64,000 nt of DNA from CADEEX01 sp964577955 (GCA_964577955.1 CAZOAZ010000003.1:124001-188000), one strand, 5' to 3'. Counted from the first letter of the stretch, positions 31,989 to 40,454 are shown. A program made the numbers and translations. Notes: generated from the letters alone by a model not told the origin.

Positions 31989-32136
31989 TCGCCTGGAAAC
32001 TGCTCTGGAAGTTGATCGAGATCCGTCCGGCCAGCACGTGTGGCGCTTTCGGCACGCCGTGGAGCCAGTCCTCTTGCGCGCGGCCGCCCATCACGATGAG
32101 GCCGCCGGACCGCGGCGAAAAGTCATCGTTCCAAGT
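31978..32136 (-). pseudogene. 3' remnant of an AlkB-like 2-oxoglutarate/Fe(II) dioxygenase gene
   Basis: The open minus-strand frame holds about 50 residues. GGLIVMGGRAQEDWLHGVPK, then GRISINFQS, match the C-terminal part of AlkB-type dioxygenases: the second iron-ligand His in WLHxVPK and the oxoglutarate-binding Arg of RIS. The N-terminal half with the HxD motif is missing. Upstream the frame hits a stop inside the GNAT gene's 3' end, overlapping it by 14 bases. The last codons and stop come from a family A repeat. A deletion or rearrangement that fused this tail to the GNAT gene is inferred. It has no start and is not expected to work. Confidence 0.65.
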
Positions 32137-32578
32137 TCATGTCCTCGAACACGCGGTAATGCCCGCCGTTCATGCCGATCGCGGTGTAGACCGCCTGCGC
32201 GGTGGTGTTGGTCGTGTCGACGTACAACCGCACGCCGCCGGCGCCGGCCCGCCGCGCTTCCTCCCTGGCGTGCTGATACAGCGCCTGAAATACCCCGGAG
32301 CGTCTCGCCTCCGGCGCCACATACACCGACTGAATCCACCAGACGACACGGTTGCGCCAGTCGCTCCATTCGAAGGTGACCATCAGTTGTCCGGCGTAGC
32401 GGCCGTTTCTGGTGGCCACCCAGTACTGCCCGGGCACGCGCCCTTCGAGCAGCGCGAGGACGCCGGCGCGAAGCGTCGGCTGGTCGAGATGCAGCCGCTC
32501 GGTTTCGAGCGCCATCGCCAGGTTGCCCGAGACGATGTCGTTCAGGTCTGAGGGTGTGGCCAGTCGAATCTGGAGCAT
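32123..32578 (-). CDS. GNAT-family N-acetyltransferase
   Basis: A 151-residue acetyltransferase. LQIRLATPSDLNDI is the first strand-helix. IQSVYVAPEARRSGVFQALYQ carries the acetyl-CoA pyrophosphate loop (here RRSGVF in the RxxGxG position, with the last Gly replaced by Phe). VRLYVDTTNTTAQAVYTAIGMNGGHYRVFE is the C-terminal signature. The length is normal. The substrate is unknown. The Met at 32578 is preferred to one 11 codons earlier, because only a divergent-promoter space of about 30 bases separates it from the TPM gene. Its stop lies in the remnant's frame. Confidence 0.87.
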   Translation of the reverse strand: MLQIRLATPSDLNDIVSGNLAMALETERLHLDQPTLRAGVLALLEGRVPGQYWVATRNGRYAGQLMVTFEWSDWRNRVVWWIQSVYVAPEARRSGVFQALYQHAREEARRAGAGGVRLYVDTTNTTAQAVYTAIGMNGGHYRVFEDMNLER

Positions 32579-32609
32579 GTGAAAGGATATCTTGTGCGAC
32601 ACTTTTTCC

Positions 32610-33566
32610 ATGAATGAGCGGCTGCGGATTGGACGGGCGGTGCTCGCGGGTGGCCTGCTGGTCCTCGCCTGCGTTGCGGGCCTGTCGGCCGACTTCCCGA
32701 AGTCGCAGGGCTACGTGACGGACACGGCGTCCGTGCTCAGCGCCGACGTCCGCGCCCGGATCGACAGCCGCATTCGCGCCGTCGAACAGCAGACGACCGC
32801 CGAGATCGCCGTCGTGACCGTCAGTGCGCTTGACGGGATGTCGGTCGAGGAATACGGCACGAAACTCTTCAACGAGTGGGGCATCGGCAAGAAGGGACGC
32901 GACAACGGCGTACTGATTCTCGTCGCGCCAACGGAGCGAGAGATCCGCATCGAAGTCGGCTACGGGCTCGAGCCGGTTCTGCCCGATGGTCTGGCCGGGG
33001 ACGTTGTCCGCACGAATGCCATCCCCTCGTTCAAGAACGGCGACTATTCCGCGGGCATTCTCGCCAGCGTCGAGCGCATTGCGTCGATTGTCGAAGCGAA
33101 TGAAGTCGTCACGCCTGAAGAACGGCGCCGGCTCGCGAATCTGGCAAGTCGCGGTGACATGCCGCCGACGCTGCTGACGACGCCGTTCTTCGGTGCGTTT
33201 GTCGGCATCGGCGCGTTCATGCTCGGTGCCGGCTTCCGCTCGAAAGTCTTCTTTCCGATTCTCTTCGGGAGCCTGTTCGGCGGCATGCCGTATCTGATAT
33301 CGCTGCTGCCGTTCATGAACGTCACGCACTGGGTCCTCACGCCGTTCGCCATCGCCATGCTCGTCTTCGGGTGGCGCAAAGGCAGCAGTGCGTCGTTCCG
33401 GGCGATGGCGATCGGTCCTCGGGGAGCGGGGAGCGGCCGCTCGGGCGGTTGGGTCATGGGCGGCGGTTCGTCCTCCTCGTCAGGCGGCTCGAGTTCGTCG
33501 AGCGGCAGTGGCAGCAGTTTCGGCGGCGGTTCGTCAGGTGGCGGCGGCGCCAGCGGCCGCTGGTAG
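32610..33566 (+). CDS. TPM-domain membrane protein (YgcG-like)
   Basis: A 318-residue protein with signal peptide (AVLAGGLLVLACVAGLSA). A TPM_phosphatase domain at about 30-170 shows GYVTDTASVLSADVRARIDS, AVVTVSALDGMSVEEYGTKL, GKKGRDNGVLILVAPTEREI and IEVGYGLEPVLPDGLAGDVV. Two membrane helices (about 195-260) and a tail of Gly/Ser (GGGSSSSSGG type) ending GGGGASGRW follow. The Gly/Ser tail is standard for this family. The role is uncertain; some members act in photosystem repair or as phosphatases in other phyla. The start is at 32610 or six codons earlier. Confidence 0.9.
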   Translation: MNERLRIGRAVLAGGLLVLACVAGLSADFPKSQGYVTDTASVLSADVRARIDSRIRAVEQQTTAEIAVVTVSALDGMSVEEYGTKLFNEWGIGKKGRDNGVLILVAPTEREIRIEVGYGLEPVLPDGLAGDVVRTNAIPSFKNGDYSAGILASVERIASIVEANEVVTPEERRRLANLASRGDMPPTLLTTPFFGAFVGIGAFMLGAGFRSKVFFPILFGSLFGGMPYLISLLPFMNVTHWVLTPFAIAMLVFGWRKGSSASFRAMAIGPRGAGSGRSGGWVMGGGSSSSSGGSSSSSGSGSSFGGGSSGGGGASGRW

Positions 33567-33575
33567 AGGGCATCC

Positions 33576-34112
33576 ATGCGGAACACACTGTGGCGGTCAT
33601 GTTCGTGGGTTGTGGTTGCGGGGCTCCTGCTGGCCGGCTGCAGCAGCGACAATGGAACGAATCCGTCGGATTCCACGGGCTCCACGGGGTCCACAGGTTC
33701 GACGAATACGACCTTCTCGTTTCTCGCCGGGACCTGGACGGGGACGTGGACGGACACGCGATACAACGTGTCGGGCACGCTGCGGGCGACCTTCACCGTG
33801 AATCAAACGACGGTGACGGCGACCGGAACGATCGGGCTCCAGAGCCTCGGCCTGGGCCTCGGCAACGAAACCGGGACGGGGACCGGCACCATTTCCGGGA
33901 ACACCCTGACGTTCACCTTCTCCGCCGCGACGGTTGGCAGCGGCTCGGGTACGTTGGCCAACGGCTCCGGCAGCGGGACCGGTACGGTCACGCCGGGTGG
34001 AATCGGTTCGTTCCTCTACGCCGGCACGGTCAACAACAACACGATCACCGGCACGTTCCAATTCACCTCTGCCACCGGCGGCAACGGCACCGCCACGCTG
34101 ACCAAGCAGTAG
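33576..34112 (+). CDS. Thr/Gly-rich lipoprotein
   Basis: A 178-residue lipoprotein. The lipobox LLAGC gives Cys at 22. A STGSTGSTGST linker of 3-residue repeats is followed by a beta-rich domain with GTWTGTWTDTRYNVSGTLRA and GTISGNTLTFTFSAAT. The layout resembles the lipoprotein at 43145-43630, which also has TWAGTARD and SGNSFNFAL, so both are likely members of one extracytoplasmic beta-barrel-like family. It follows the TPM gene by nine bases and may be co-transcribed. Function unknown. Confidence 0.75.
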   Translation: MRNTLWRSCSWVVVAGLLLAGCSSDNGTNPSDSTGSTGSTGSTNTTFSFLAGTWTGTWTDTRYNVSGTLRATFTVNQTTVTATGTIGLQSLGLGLGNETGTGTGTISGNTLTFTFSAATVGSGSGTLANGSGSGTGTVTPGGIGSFLYAGTVNNNTITGTFQFTSATGGNGTATLTKQ

Positions 34113-34123
34113 CTGGCGGTGAC

Positions 34124-34151
34124 TCCGCCTTCGCCAACGCTACGGCGGACA
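34124..34151 (+). repeat. family C repeat (TCCGCC / GGCGGA palindrome)
   Basis: TCCGCC-TTCGCCAACGCTAC-GGCGGA. A related sequence fills the expanded loop of the family A copy at 38025-38068, and shorter parts occur at 63821. It lies between the lipoprotein and RDD genes and would add a spurious N-terminus if 34119 were used as start. Confidence 0.7.
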
Positions 34152-34154
34152 AGG

Positions 34155-34685
34155 ATGTCGGTCATGCCGGCGCCGCGCTGGCGGCGCCTCGCCGCGGGAG
34201 TCATCGACGCCACGATCGCGTTCGCGATCAGCATCGGGCTGTCATCCACCGTCGGGTTGTTCTTCGCCCGCCGCGCCGTCGTGACGCTTCGCATCGGCGA
34301 CGCGGAAACGATCTGGCAGGGACCGCTCCCGATGATCCTCGGTGTCTTCGGCGAGATCGTCTACCTGATGCCGTTCATTCTCTGGTTCGCGTGGGCGCTC
34401 GATCCATTGACCGGCCGGACCCTTGGCAAGCGAACACTCGGACTCGAGGTCCGGCTGGCGGATGGTGCGCCGGCGCCGCGGCGAGCGCGCTGGTTCCGGC
34501 ACGTCGTCGAGGCATCCGGCTTCTGGATCCTGACGCTCTCGCTGCTCACCGGCTCGTCGTATCTCGCTTTTCTCGGCGTCATGGCCGGGACGCTGGTCGC
34601 ACTCGGTTGTCTGTCCGCGCTCGGGTCCGACGCGCGCACCTTGCACGACAAGCTGACCGGGACTGTCGCCTGTCAGAGAAGGTAA
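34155..34685 (+). CDS. RDD-family membrane protein
   Basis: A 176-residue protein with an RDD domain. RRLAAGVIDATIAFAISIGL is the first helix with the RxxAxxxD signature. The middle helices are LPMILGVFGEIVYLMPFILW, and GRTLGKRTLGLEVRLADG is the conserved loop, with four membrane segments overall. RDD proteins act as small ion exchangers in a few tested cases, but no substrate can be named. The ATG at 34155 follows the repeat. It converges on the DUF5916 gene across a 142-base repetitive gap. Confidence 0.85.
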   Translation: MSVMPAPRWRRLAAGVIDATIAFAISIGLSSTVGLFFARRAVVTLRIGDAETIWQGPLPMILGVFGEIVYLMPFILWFAWALDPLTGRTLGKRTLGLEVRLADGAPAPRRARWFRHVVEASGFWILTLSLLTGSSYLAFLGVMAGTLVALGCLSALGSDARTLHDKLTGTVACQRR

Positions 34686-34815
34686 AGTGCGAAGTGCGAA
34701 GTGCGAAGTGCGACGTGCGATGTGCGACCGGAGTGCGAGGTGCGAAGTACGGCGTGCGATTGGACGTGCGACGTGCGCGCACCTCTGATCGCACTTCACA
34801 CCTAGTTCTTCGCAC
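34685..34815. repeat. 7-base AAGTGCG tandem array with inverted end
   Basis: Repeats of AAGTGCG and variants (GACGTGCGA, GATGTGCGA) are followed near 34788-34815 by the inverse ATCGCACTTC and TTCGCACTGC. It lies exactly between two convergent stop codons and can fold. It may be a shared terminator or a recombination scar. Confidence 0.8.
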
Positions 34816-34827
34816 TGCACGCGTCAG

Positions 34828-37398
34828 TTAGAAATTCAACCAGTACGCGAACTTGACGAGCAGAACGTTGGTGGCGTCGGACTGGAAGATGTCGCCGACG
34901 TCGCGTGAAAAGCGGAACGCGCCCTGGTCGCTGCTGCCGACGCGCGCCTGCTGCCAGACGACGAAGAGCGTCGAGCCGGGACGGTATTCCCACCTGAGGA
35001 CGTTGGTGGTGCGGAAGAACTTGGCGTTGAAGTCCGGGTTGCTGCCGTAGGTGTACGGCGCGTAGCGGAGCGCGAGCGACGGATTGCGACCGTCGACGAG
35101 TTCCTTCGTGTCGGCGTAATCGCCGGCGGATACGAACGGCTCCGCGTAGAGCTGCAGCGATACAGTTGGCGTCATCGTGTAGCTCAAACGCGCGGTGAAG
35201 CTGACCGTCGTCTGATCGAGGCGCCCGAATACGTAGTGGGTGCGTCCCGCGCCGTCGGTCTCGTTGGTGATCCACTGCTCGTTGGTGACGTCCTGTTGCA
35301 CGCGCAGGCCGAGCGACGCCTTGATTGAAGGCGACGGTCGCACGGTCATCTCGGGGTTCAGCCGCCAGAACGTGGATCCGTGCCCGTCGCCGCCGACATT
35401 CCATTCGAGGCTGGGCGTGATCGGCCAGCGGTCATCGGTGTTGAAGTAGCCCCAATGCCCGGTGAAGCCCTCGACGAGCACCGCCGGACCGCCGCGCGAG
35501 CGCCGGTCGTCCAGTTCCTGGCCGTTCAGATTGAGGCCGCCGCCCAGCCGCCAATTGTTCAGGAAGACGACGTGCGCGTTGATGTTGCCGCCACTGCTCA
35601 GCGGCTCGCCGTCGAAAGTCCAGCGCGCGTACTGATTGAAGTTGATATTGCGGCTGCGCACCCAGCGGTTCGGCACGTCGCTCCTGAATTGAATCCAGTT
35701 GCTCATGTTCCGCTCGTCGGCGCGCTGCAGGAAGCCGAGGTCGTTGATTTCAAATCCTGGTGTGCGGAAGCCGACGTTGGTTTGAAAGCGGACGCGCTGG
35801 CCGCCGATCTTGCCGAGCGAGAGGCGGGACGCCGCGCCCGCGAGCGTCGTCAGCGTTGGATCGAAGCGATTCACCTCGGCGTCGGGCCGCTGGTAGTAGC
35901 GTCGGCTGTTGTTCTGCAGCCGTTCGATGGCTTCCGGACTGCCGTCGACGCGGCTGCCCATCAGATTCCCGTTCAGGCTGTAGATGCCGCCGAAGCGCCA
36001 GTCGAAATTCACGCCGGCGGTGTTGGCGTGATCGGAGAGGAAATCGAGACCGGCTGCGGGGCGGCGGTTCGTCGAGGTCACCATGGCGCCGACCGATGAC
36101 TGGTTGACGAAGTCGCGCCGGACGGTGGCGACGGAGTAATTCGTCAGCGGCTCGACGACCTGTGCCGAGCGGGCCGGTCCGTCGAGCACGTCCGCTTCCT
36201 GCTCGCGCGCGACCGCATGCAGGACGCCGATCGACGTCCGGCCGATCCGGCCGGTCAGCTTCGCGGCGCCCAGGATCGTCGTTTGCGACGGCGCGCTGGT
36301 GAAGACGTCGTCGCCGTCCGGCAGCGCGTCACCGCCTTGCGGCGCCCGGCCAATGCGCCGCGAGTAGAACAGCCCCGAACAGTTCGGACAATCCAGCCCG
36401 AAGGAAAAGGCCCCGGATCCCTCGATGAAGAACGGCCGCCGTTCCTCGAAGAAGGTTTCGAACGCGCTCAAGTTCACTTCGGCGGGGTCGGCTTCGACCT
36501 GTCCGAAATCAGGATTGATGGTGCCGGTCAGCGTCAGTGCAGGGGTTAGCGCGTAGCGGCCGTCGAATCCGACGGCCAGATTCGGGGCGACCGCGTCGAT
36601 GAGCGGGTTGCCGGCGGTGGGCTGCGTCGCCAGATTGGCGACCGTGTACGGCATGGCCTCGAGCCGCGAGGGCGATCCCGACATCGACAGCCCGCGCAGC
36701 TCGCCGAAGCTGGAGACGTAGCCGGTGGCACTGCGGGCGAGCAGCGGCCAGGTCGAGGTTTCCTTGAGACGACCCAGTTCGCGGGACACCGCGAATCCAA
36801 ACGTGGCGGCGGGCGAGGGCGTGAATCGCAGCTGCGAGAACGGAATCTCGAATTCGGCCGACCACCCGTCGGGGTCGCGATGGACCTTGACGTCCCACAC
36901 CGCGTCCCAGCTTTCGTCGCGGTTGTTGTCGTTGTACCAATACGCGTCGCGCTTCACGCCGGCCGGGTTGACGGCGAACTCATAGGCGGTCCGCCGATCG
37001 TGATACGAGTCGACGAAGACGTGCAGCCAGTCGCTCGGCGAGTCTTCGTCCCGCCGCGTCAAGTAGGACAGGATGCGATCGGGTTCGGTGTCGAAGGCGT
37101 GGACCCGAACGTAGAGCGTCGTCGTGTCGTACATGACCCGCACGTCGCTCGATTGGCTCGGCGAACCACCCTCGGCCGGTTCGCGCTGGATGAAGGCGTT
37201 GGCGGGGACTGCCGCCGACCAGGCCGCCCTGTCAGGCGTGCCTTCGACGCGAACCGCGGTAATCGCGGCCGCCGGGTCCTGGCCTCGAGCCTTCGTCACG
37301 CCGGACGACAGCGCGCCGAGCACGGTCAGAACCCGGCACCATCGTCCCAGGCCCGTGGCTGACCGCGCCCGATTCCGCCAGCCGGGAGGTTGCGTCAT
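34828..37398 (-). CDS. DUF5916-type outer-membrane protein with CBM9-like N-terminus
   Basis: A 856-residue exported protein. Signal-like LTVLGALSSGVTKA precedes a CBM9-like/DOMON domain at about 45-240 (VRVMYDTTTLYVRVHAFDTE, DSPSDWLHVFVDSYHDRRTA, RDESWDAVWDVKVHRDPDGW, AEFEIPFSQLRF). A long beta-barrel follows with NPDFGQVEADPAEVNLSAFE and FFEERRPFFIEGSGAFSFG. This block is characteristic of the DUF5916 family. The protein ends in Phe (FAYWLNF), the outer-membrane insertion signal. A Cys pair CPNC near 353 may be structural. Its role in sugar or polymer handling is inference. The start is at 37398 or nine codons earlier. Confidence 0.88.
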   Translation of the reverse strand: MTQPPGWRNRARSATGLGRWCRVLTVLGALSSGVTKARGQDPAAAITAVRVEGTPDRAAWSAAVPANAFIQREPAEGGSPSQSSDVRVMYDTTTLYVRVHAFDTEPDRILSYLTRRDEDSPSDWLHVFVDSYHDRRTAYEFAVNPAGVKRDAYWYNDNNRDESWDAVWDVKVHRDPDGWSAEFEIPFSQLRFTPSPAATFGFAVSRELGRLKETSTWPLLARSATGYVSSFGELRGLSMSGSPSRLEAMPYTVANLATQPTAGNPLIDAVAPNLAVGFDGRYALTPALTLTGTINPDFGQVEADPAEVNLSAFETFFEERRPFFIEGSGAFSFGLDCPNCSGLFYSRRIGRAPQGGDALPDGDDVFTSAPSQTTILGAAKLTGRIGRTSIGVLHAVAREQEADVLDGPARSAQVVEPLTNYSVATVRRDFVNQSSVGAMVTSTNRRPAAGLDFLSDHANTAGVNFDWRFGGIYSLNGNLMGSRVDGSPEAIERLQNNSRRYYQRPDAEVNRFDPTLTTLAGAASRLSLGKIGGQRVRFQTNVGFRTPGFEINDLGFLQRADERNMSNWIQFRSDVPNRWVRSRNINFNQYARWTFDGEPLSSGGNINAHVVFLNNWRLGGGLNLNGQELDDRRSRGGPAVLVEGFTGHWGYFNTDDRWPITPSLEWNVGGDGHGSTFWRLNPEMTVRPSPSIKASLGLRVQQDVTNEQWITNETDGAGRTHYVFGRLDQTTVSFTARLSYTMTPTVSLQLYAEPFVSAGDYADTKELVDGRNPSLALRYAPYTYGSNPDFNAKFFRTTNVLRWEYRPGSTLFVVWQQARVGSSDQGAFRFSRDVGDIFQSDATNVLLVKFAYWLNF

Positions 37399-37496
37399 CG
37401 TTCCCGCATTAGACGGAGCCCGCACCGCTCTAGTTGGGACGGGAGGGCCGCCAGATCAGGGACATAGACACCGGCGGGCCGCAGATCGGTCGAATC

Positions 37497-38006
37497 TTAT
37501 GCCGAAGCAGACGGGCGAAGTCCCAGCAGGTAGGGCTGCAGACGGAGTTCCCGGCTGAGCCGAGCGTGCCGGCGCCGCCAGGGCTCAAACCGGAGCGCGA
37601 TCATCGTCAGGAGCCGCGCCTTGGCGACCAGCGGTTCGTGCATGGCTGCACGACTGAAGAAGCTGGCGCCAACCTCGGCAAACCAGCGAATGTTGTGGCG
37701 CGGGGCCATCTGGTCTTCGAAAAATCCGGTCAGCACCAGGCACTGGGCGCCCGCGGTTTCGAGCGTGGCGCCGTCAGGCGCGGTCGGGCCGATCACGAAC
37801 TGGTCGAAGATTTCGCCGAGCGTGGACGGCGCCGGCCAGTCGCTCTCGCTGCGCGTCGAGACCTGGGCGTAGTGCGCCAGCACGCTCGCGTTGTAGAGCA
37901 GCTCTTGGCCGTCGACGCCGGGCTCCGACACGTCCTGGAGACCGGCGACGAAGAACTCCAGCGTCTGCCGATGGTCGACGGCGATGAGCTCACCAAGCGT
38001 GCCCAT
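37497..38006 (-). CDS. conserved-looking protein of unknown function
   Basis: A 169-residue soluble protein without signal peptide. Visible features are a HRQTLEFFVAGLQDVSEPGVDG segment, LLYNASVLAHYAQVSTRS, ETAGAQCLVLTGFFEDQMAP and FFSRAAMHEPLVAKARLLTMI. It is mostly helical. The one Cys and several His residues do not form a known motif. GAGGGG precedes the ATG. I do not recognise the family. It lies between an outer-membrane protein gene and a repeat-rich gap and reads as a stand-alone gene. Confidence 0.6.
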   Translation of the reverse strand: MGTLGELIAVDHRQTLEFFVAGLQDVSEPGVDGQELLYNASVLAHYAQVSTRSESDWPAPSTLGEIFDQFVIGPTAPDGATLETAGAQCLVLTGFFEDQMAPRHNIRWFAEVGASFFSRAAMHEPLVAKARLLTMIALRFEPWRRRHARLSRELRLQPYLLGLRPSASA

Positions 38007-38024
38007 GCATCCCCTCTTCTGGGG

Positions 38025-38068
38025 TCCGGCTGGCCGCCTTCGCCAAAGCCTGCGGACAGCTAGCCGGA
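38025..38068 (+). repeat. family A repeat with a 28-base insert in its loop
   Basis: The half-sites TCCGGCT and CTAGCCGGA are split by about 28 bases resembling family C (GCCTTCGCCAAAGCCTGCGG). The outer palindrome is intact, so the insert sits exactly where the 3-base loop should be. Confidence 0.72.
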
Positions 38069-38100
38069 CTTATAGAGGGAATCGACACGGATCTTCATCG

Positions 38101-38150
38101 CACGAGGGTACGCCGCGCACGGGACTGCACGTCCTCGCGCGCGGCTCGTG
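38101..38150 (-). terminator. long GC-rich stem-loop after the DUF5777-like gene
   Basis: Nested arms CACGAG/CTCGTG, GCCGCGC/GCGCGGC and GGAC/GTCC around TGCAC form one long hairpin. It starts 27 bases after the stop codon of the 38177-39052 gene. No U-tract follows, so it may protect an mRNA end instead of terminating transcription. Confidence 0.4.
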
Positions 38151-38176
38151 ATGGAAGTGCGGCTCGGGCTCGTGGA

Positions 38177-39052
38177 TCAGAAGAACTTGCGCGACAGGTT
38201 GAAGCCGAGTTGAAGATTCTGCGCCGCGCCGCCGCGCGCGATCTGCGCGAGCGTCGTGCCGAAGGTATTGGTCACGTTGAACTGAAACATGTGGCCGCCG
38301 GCGCGCCGCTCGAGGGCGAAGCCGAACTCCGGCGTGCCGAGGATCGAACTGCCGACCGGCGGCGAGACCTCGGCGGCGATGTAGACCTCCGACGCGATGC
38401 GTACCCGGCCGCCCAAACCCACGAAGAAGACGTCGTTGTCGAGCCCCAGCACGCCGAGCGGATTCGCGTTGTGAACGAACGTCGGGACGACGTAGAGCGC
38501 GACGCGATCCGCGATCTGACGCGAGAGCGACAGGCCGACCGCCGGGGCGTAGTGCTCCTTGAAGTTGTCCTCGCCCTCGATGGAGACGACCAAGGACGCC
38601 GAGAGCGGCCGCGAGCCGTGCTGGTGGATCGCGTCGTACTTCGCGTACATCTGAATGGTGCGTGCGTACGCGGTGCGGAAGACCGCCGCCTCGAGGTGAC
38701 GCGCGACCGCAATGCGGTACTCGAAGCCGACGGTGGCTCCTTCGTCGATGCCGAACAGGGTCTCGGCGTGTTCGCCGAAGCTGCTGCCGTCGCGAAGATT
38801 GCCGGCGAAGCGGTGCGTCAGATCGAAGTTGCCCTTGAAGAGCGGCAGCCGCATCGTCGTGGGAAGATTGATCAGACGATAGTCGGGTTCGGCGGGATGA
38901 AAGGTTTCGTCGGTGTCGTCGTCCTGGGCCGTGCTGGCGGCCGCGGCGGCGGGAGGATCGGCCGGAGCCGGGTGCGCGATCGCCGGGGCGGCGCCAAACG
39001 TGACGAGCGTGAACGAGACCGCGAGTGCTGAGAGTGCGTGAGTCGTGGACAT
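38177..39052 (-). CDS. DUF5777-like beta-barrel protein
   Basis: A 291-residue exported protein. The signal is TLVTFGAAPAIAHPA. Blocks RLINLPTTMRLPLFKGNFDL, THRFAGNLRDGSSFGEHAE, FGIDEGATVGFEYRIAVARH and VVPTFVHNANPLG are typical of the DUF5777 barrel family. A C-terminal Phe (LSRKFF) fits outer-membrane insertion. The family is often near nitrogen- or metal-oxide chemistry, but no function is established. The ATG at 39052 has AAGGAGG four bases upstream. It is divergent from the gene at 39217, with a perfect 16-base palindrome between them. Confidence 0.83.
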   Translation of the reverse strand: MSTTHALSALAVSFTLVTFGAAPAIAHPAPADPPAAAAASTAQDDDTDETFHPAEPDYRLINLPTTMRLPLFKGNFDLTHRFAGNLRDGSSFGEHAETLFGIDEGATVGFEYRIAVARHLEAAVFRTAYARTIQMYAKYDAIHQHGSRPLSASLVVSIEGEDNFKEHYAPAVGLSLSRQIADRVALYVVPTFVHNANPLGVLGLDNDVFFVGLGGRVRIASEVYIAAEVSPPVGSSILGTPEFGFALERRAGGHMFQFNVTNTFGTTLAQIARGGAAQNLQLGFNLSRKFF

Positions 39053-39139
39053 GATCCTCCTTGTGCCGCTTCGCAAGACTGGGACCAACTGAGTTGCTTC
39101 GAGAATTCAATCGCGCAGCGGGCCGGCGAGTTACCGACC

Positions 39140-39155
39140 GCGTAAGCGCTTACGC
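39140..39155. promoter_or_regulatory. perfect 16-base palindrome, LacI-family-like operator
   Basis: GCGTAAGCGCTTACGC is a perfect dyad centred on CG, 87 bases from the start of the minus-strand barrel gene and 62 bases from the proposed start of the plus-strand gene. The shape AAGCGCTT resembles LacI/GalR-family sites. No such regulator gene is in the window. Confidence 0.5.
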
Positions 39156-39216
39156 AACGCGAGATGATGACGCGGGCCGACGCCTCGAACCCAAGGCATA
39201 TCGAGCGGCAGGCGCC

Positions 39217-40452
39217 TTGCTTTTCTGTACGACGTTGCGACTTCACTATCTCCTTGCCTGCGCGCTGCTGGTGCTGGCGGCCGTGTTTCCCGCCCGCGCC
39301 GCGTTCGCACAGGATATGCCGGCGGACCATCAGCACGTCATGCCGTCGCCGGCCGGGTGGACCTGGACGACCGACGCGAACGCGTTCTTCGGCTACAACC
39401 ACCAGCAGCGTCAATTCCTCGACACGACCGCCTGGGAATCGCAGAACTGGTTCATGGCCAGCGGTGAACGCAATCTCGGCCGCGGCCGGTTGAGTGTGAC
39501 GGCGATGGCTTCGCTCGAGCCGTTCACGATGGCCGCGCGCGGCTCACCGCAGCTCTTTCAAACCGGCGAGGTGTTCAAGCGGGCGCCGATCATGAACTAT
39601 CAGCATCCGCATGATCTCGTCATGGGCCTTGGCGTGACGTATCGCGCGCCGCTCGGCCGCGCCACCTACGTGGTAGGCGCGGATCTGGTCGGATCGCCGA
39701 CGCTCGGTCCGACGCCGTTCATGCACCGCGAATCGGGCCGCGAGAATCCGCAGGTCCCGCTGCTGCACCACTATCTGGACTCGTCGCACAGCACGCCCGG
39801 CGTGCTGCGGGCCGGCGTGACCGCCGGACCGTTCACCTTCGAATCGTCGGTGTTTCGCGGCGCCGAGCCCGACGAAAATCGTCTGAACATCGAACGGCCG
39901 CGGCTCGATTCATGGGCGGTCCGGGCGCAGTTCAATCGCGGGCCGTGGCACGCGCAGGTTTCGGGCGGGCATCTCACCCGGCCCGAAGCGTGGTCTCCCT
40001 TCGATCACTCGAAGATCACGGCCTCGGTGTCGTACGAGGGCGCGGTCAAGAACCGGGCGCTGAACGCGACGGTCGCGTGGGGCGGCATCCGCGAGTTCAA
40101 CGGCTTCAATGGCGACGCTGACGGCGTGCTCTTCGAAGGCAACCTGCGCGCAACGCCAGTGTCCACGGTCTATGGCCGCCTCGAGGTTGCGCAGAAGGAG
40201 GTCATCGGCCTCCACGTGCACACGCTTCAAGACGTGCATCCGCACTTCTACTATCTGATTGATGTCGGGACGGTCGGCTATCTGCGGGATCTGCCGTGGA
40301 CGTCGTCGTTCGGGCGAGTGGGCGTGGGTGCGGATGTCACGTGGTACAAGATGCCGCGGGAGCTGTCGCAGTTCTACGCGACCTCACACTCGTATCACGT
40401 GTTTCTACGCTGGCGGCCGGTTCGCGACGCCGGCATGGCGCATCATCACTGA
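39217..40452 (+). CDS. exported protein of unknown function, His-rich ends
   Basis: About 411 residues. A signal peptide is clear (LHYLLACALLVLAAVFPARA, cleavage near AFAQ). Mature landmarks are MPADHQHVMPSPAGWTWTTD, NAFFGYNHQQRQFLD, ESQNWFMASGERNLG, FKRAPIMNYQHPHDLVMGLG, DSSHSTPGVLRAG and a closing VFLRWRPVRDAGMAHHH. Strand-like alternation and length fit an outer-membrane barrel; the His/Met-rich ends hint at metal binding. No ATG is in frame near the signal peptide. A TTG at 39217 (or 39235) is the likely start, since the open frame from 39061 runs through an operator-like palindrome. It is divergent from the DUF5777-like gene. Confidence 0.68.
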   Translation: MLFCTTLRLHYLLACALLVLAAVFPARAAFAQDMPADHQHVMPSPAGWTWTTDANAFFGYNHQQRQFLDTTAWESQNWFMASGERNLGRGRLSVTAMASLEPFTMAARGSPQLFQTGEVFKRAPIMNYQHPHDLVMGLGVTYRAPLGRATYVVGADLVGSPTLGPTPFMHRESGRENPQVPLLHHYLDSSHSTPGVLRAGVTAGPFTFESSVFRGAEPDENRLNIERPRLDSWAVRAQFNRGPWHAQVSGGHLTRPEAWSPFDHSKITASVSYEGAVKNRALNATVAWGGIREFNGFNGDADGVLFEGNLRATPVSTVYGRLEVAQKEVIGLHVHTLQDVHPHFYYLIDVGTVGYLRDLPWTSSFGRVGVGADVTWYKMPRELSQFYATSHSYHVFLRWRPVRDAGMAHHH

Positions 40453-40454
40453 CC

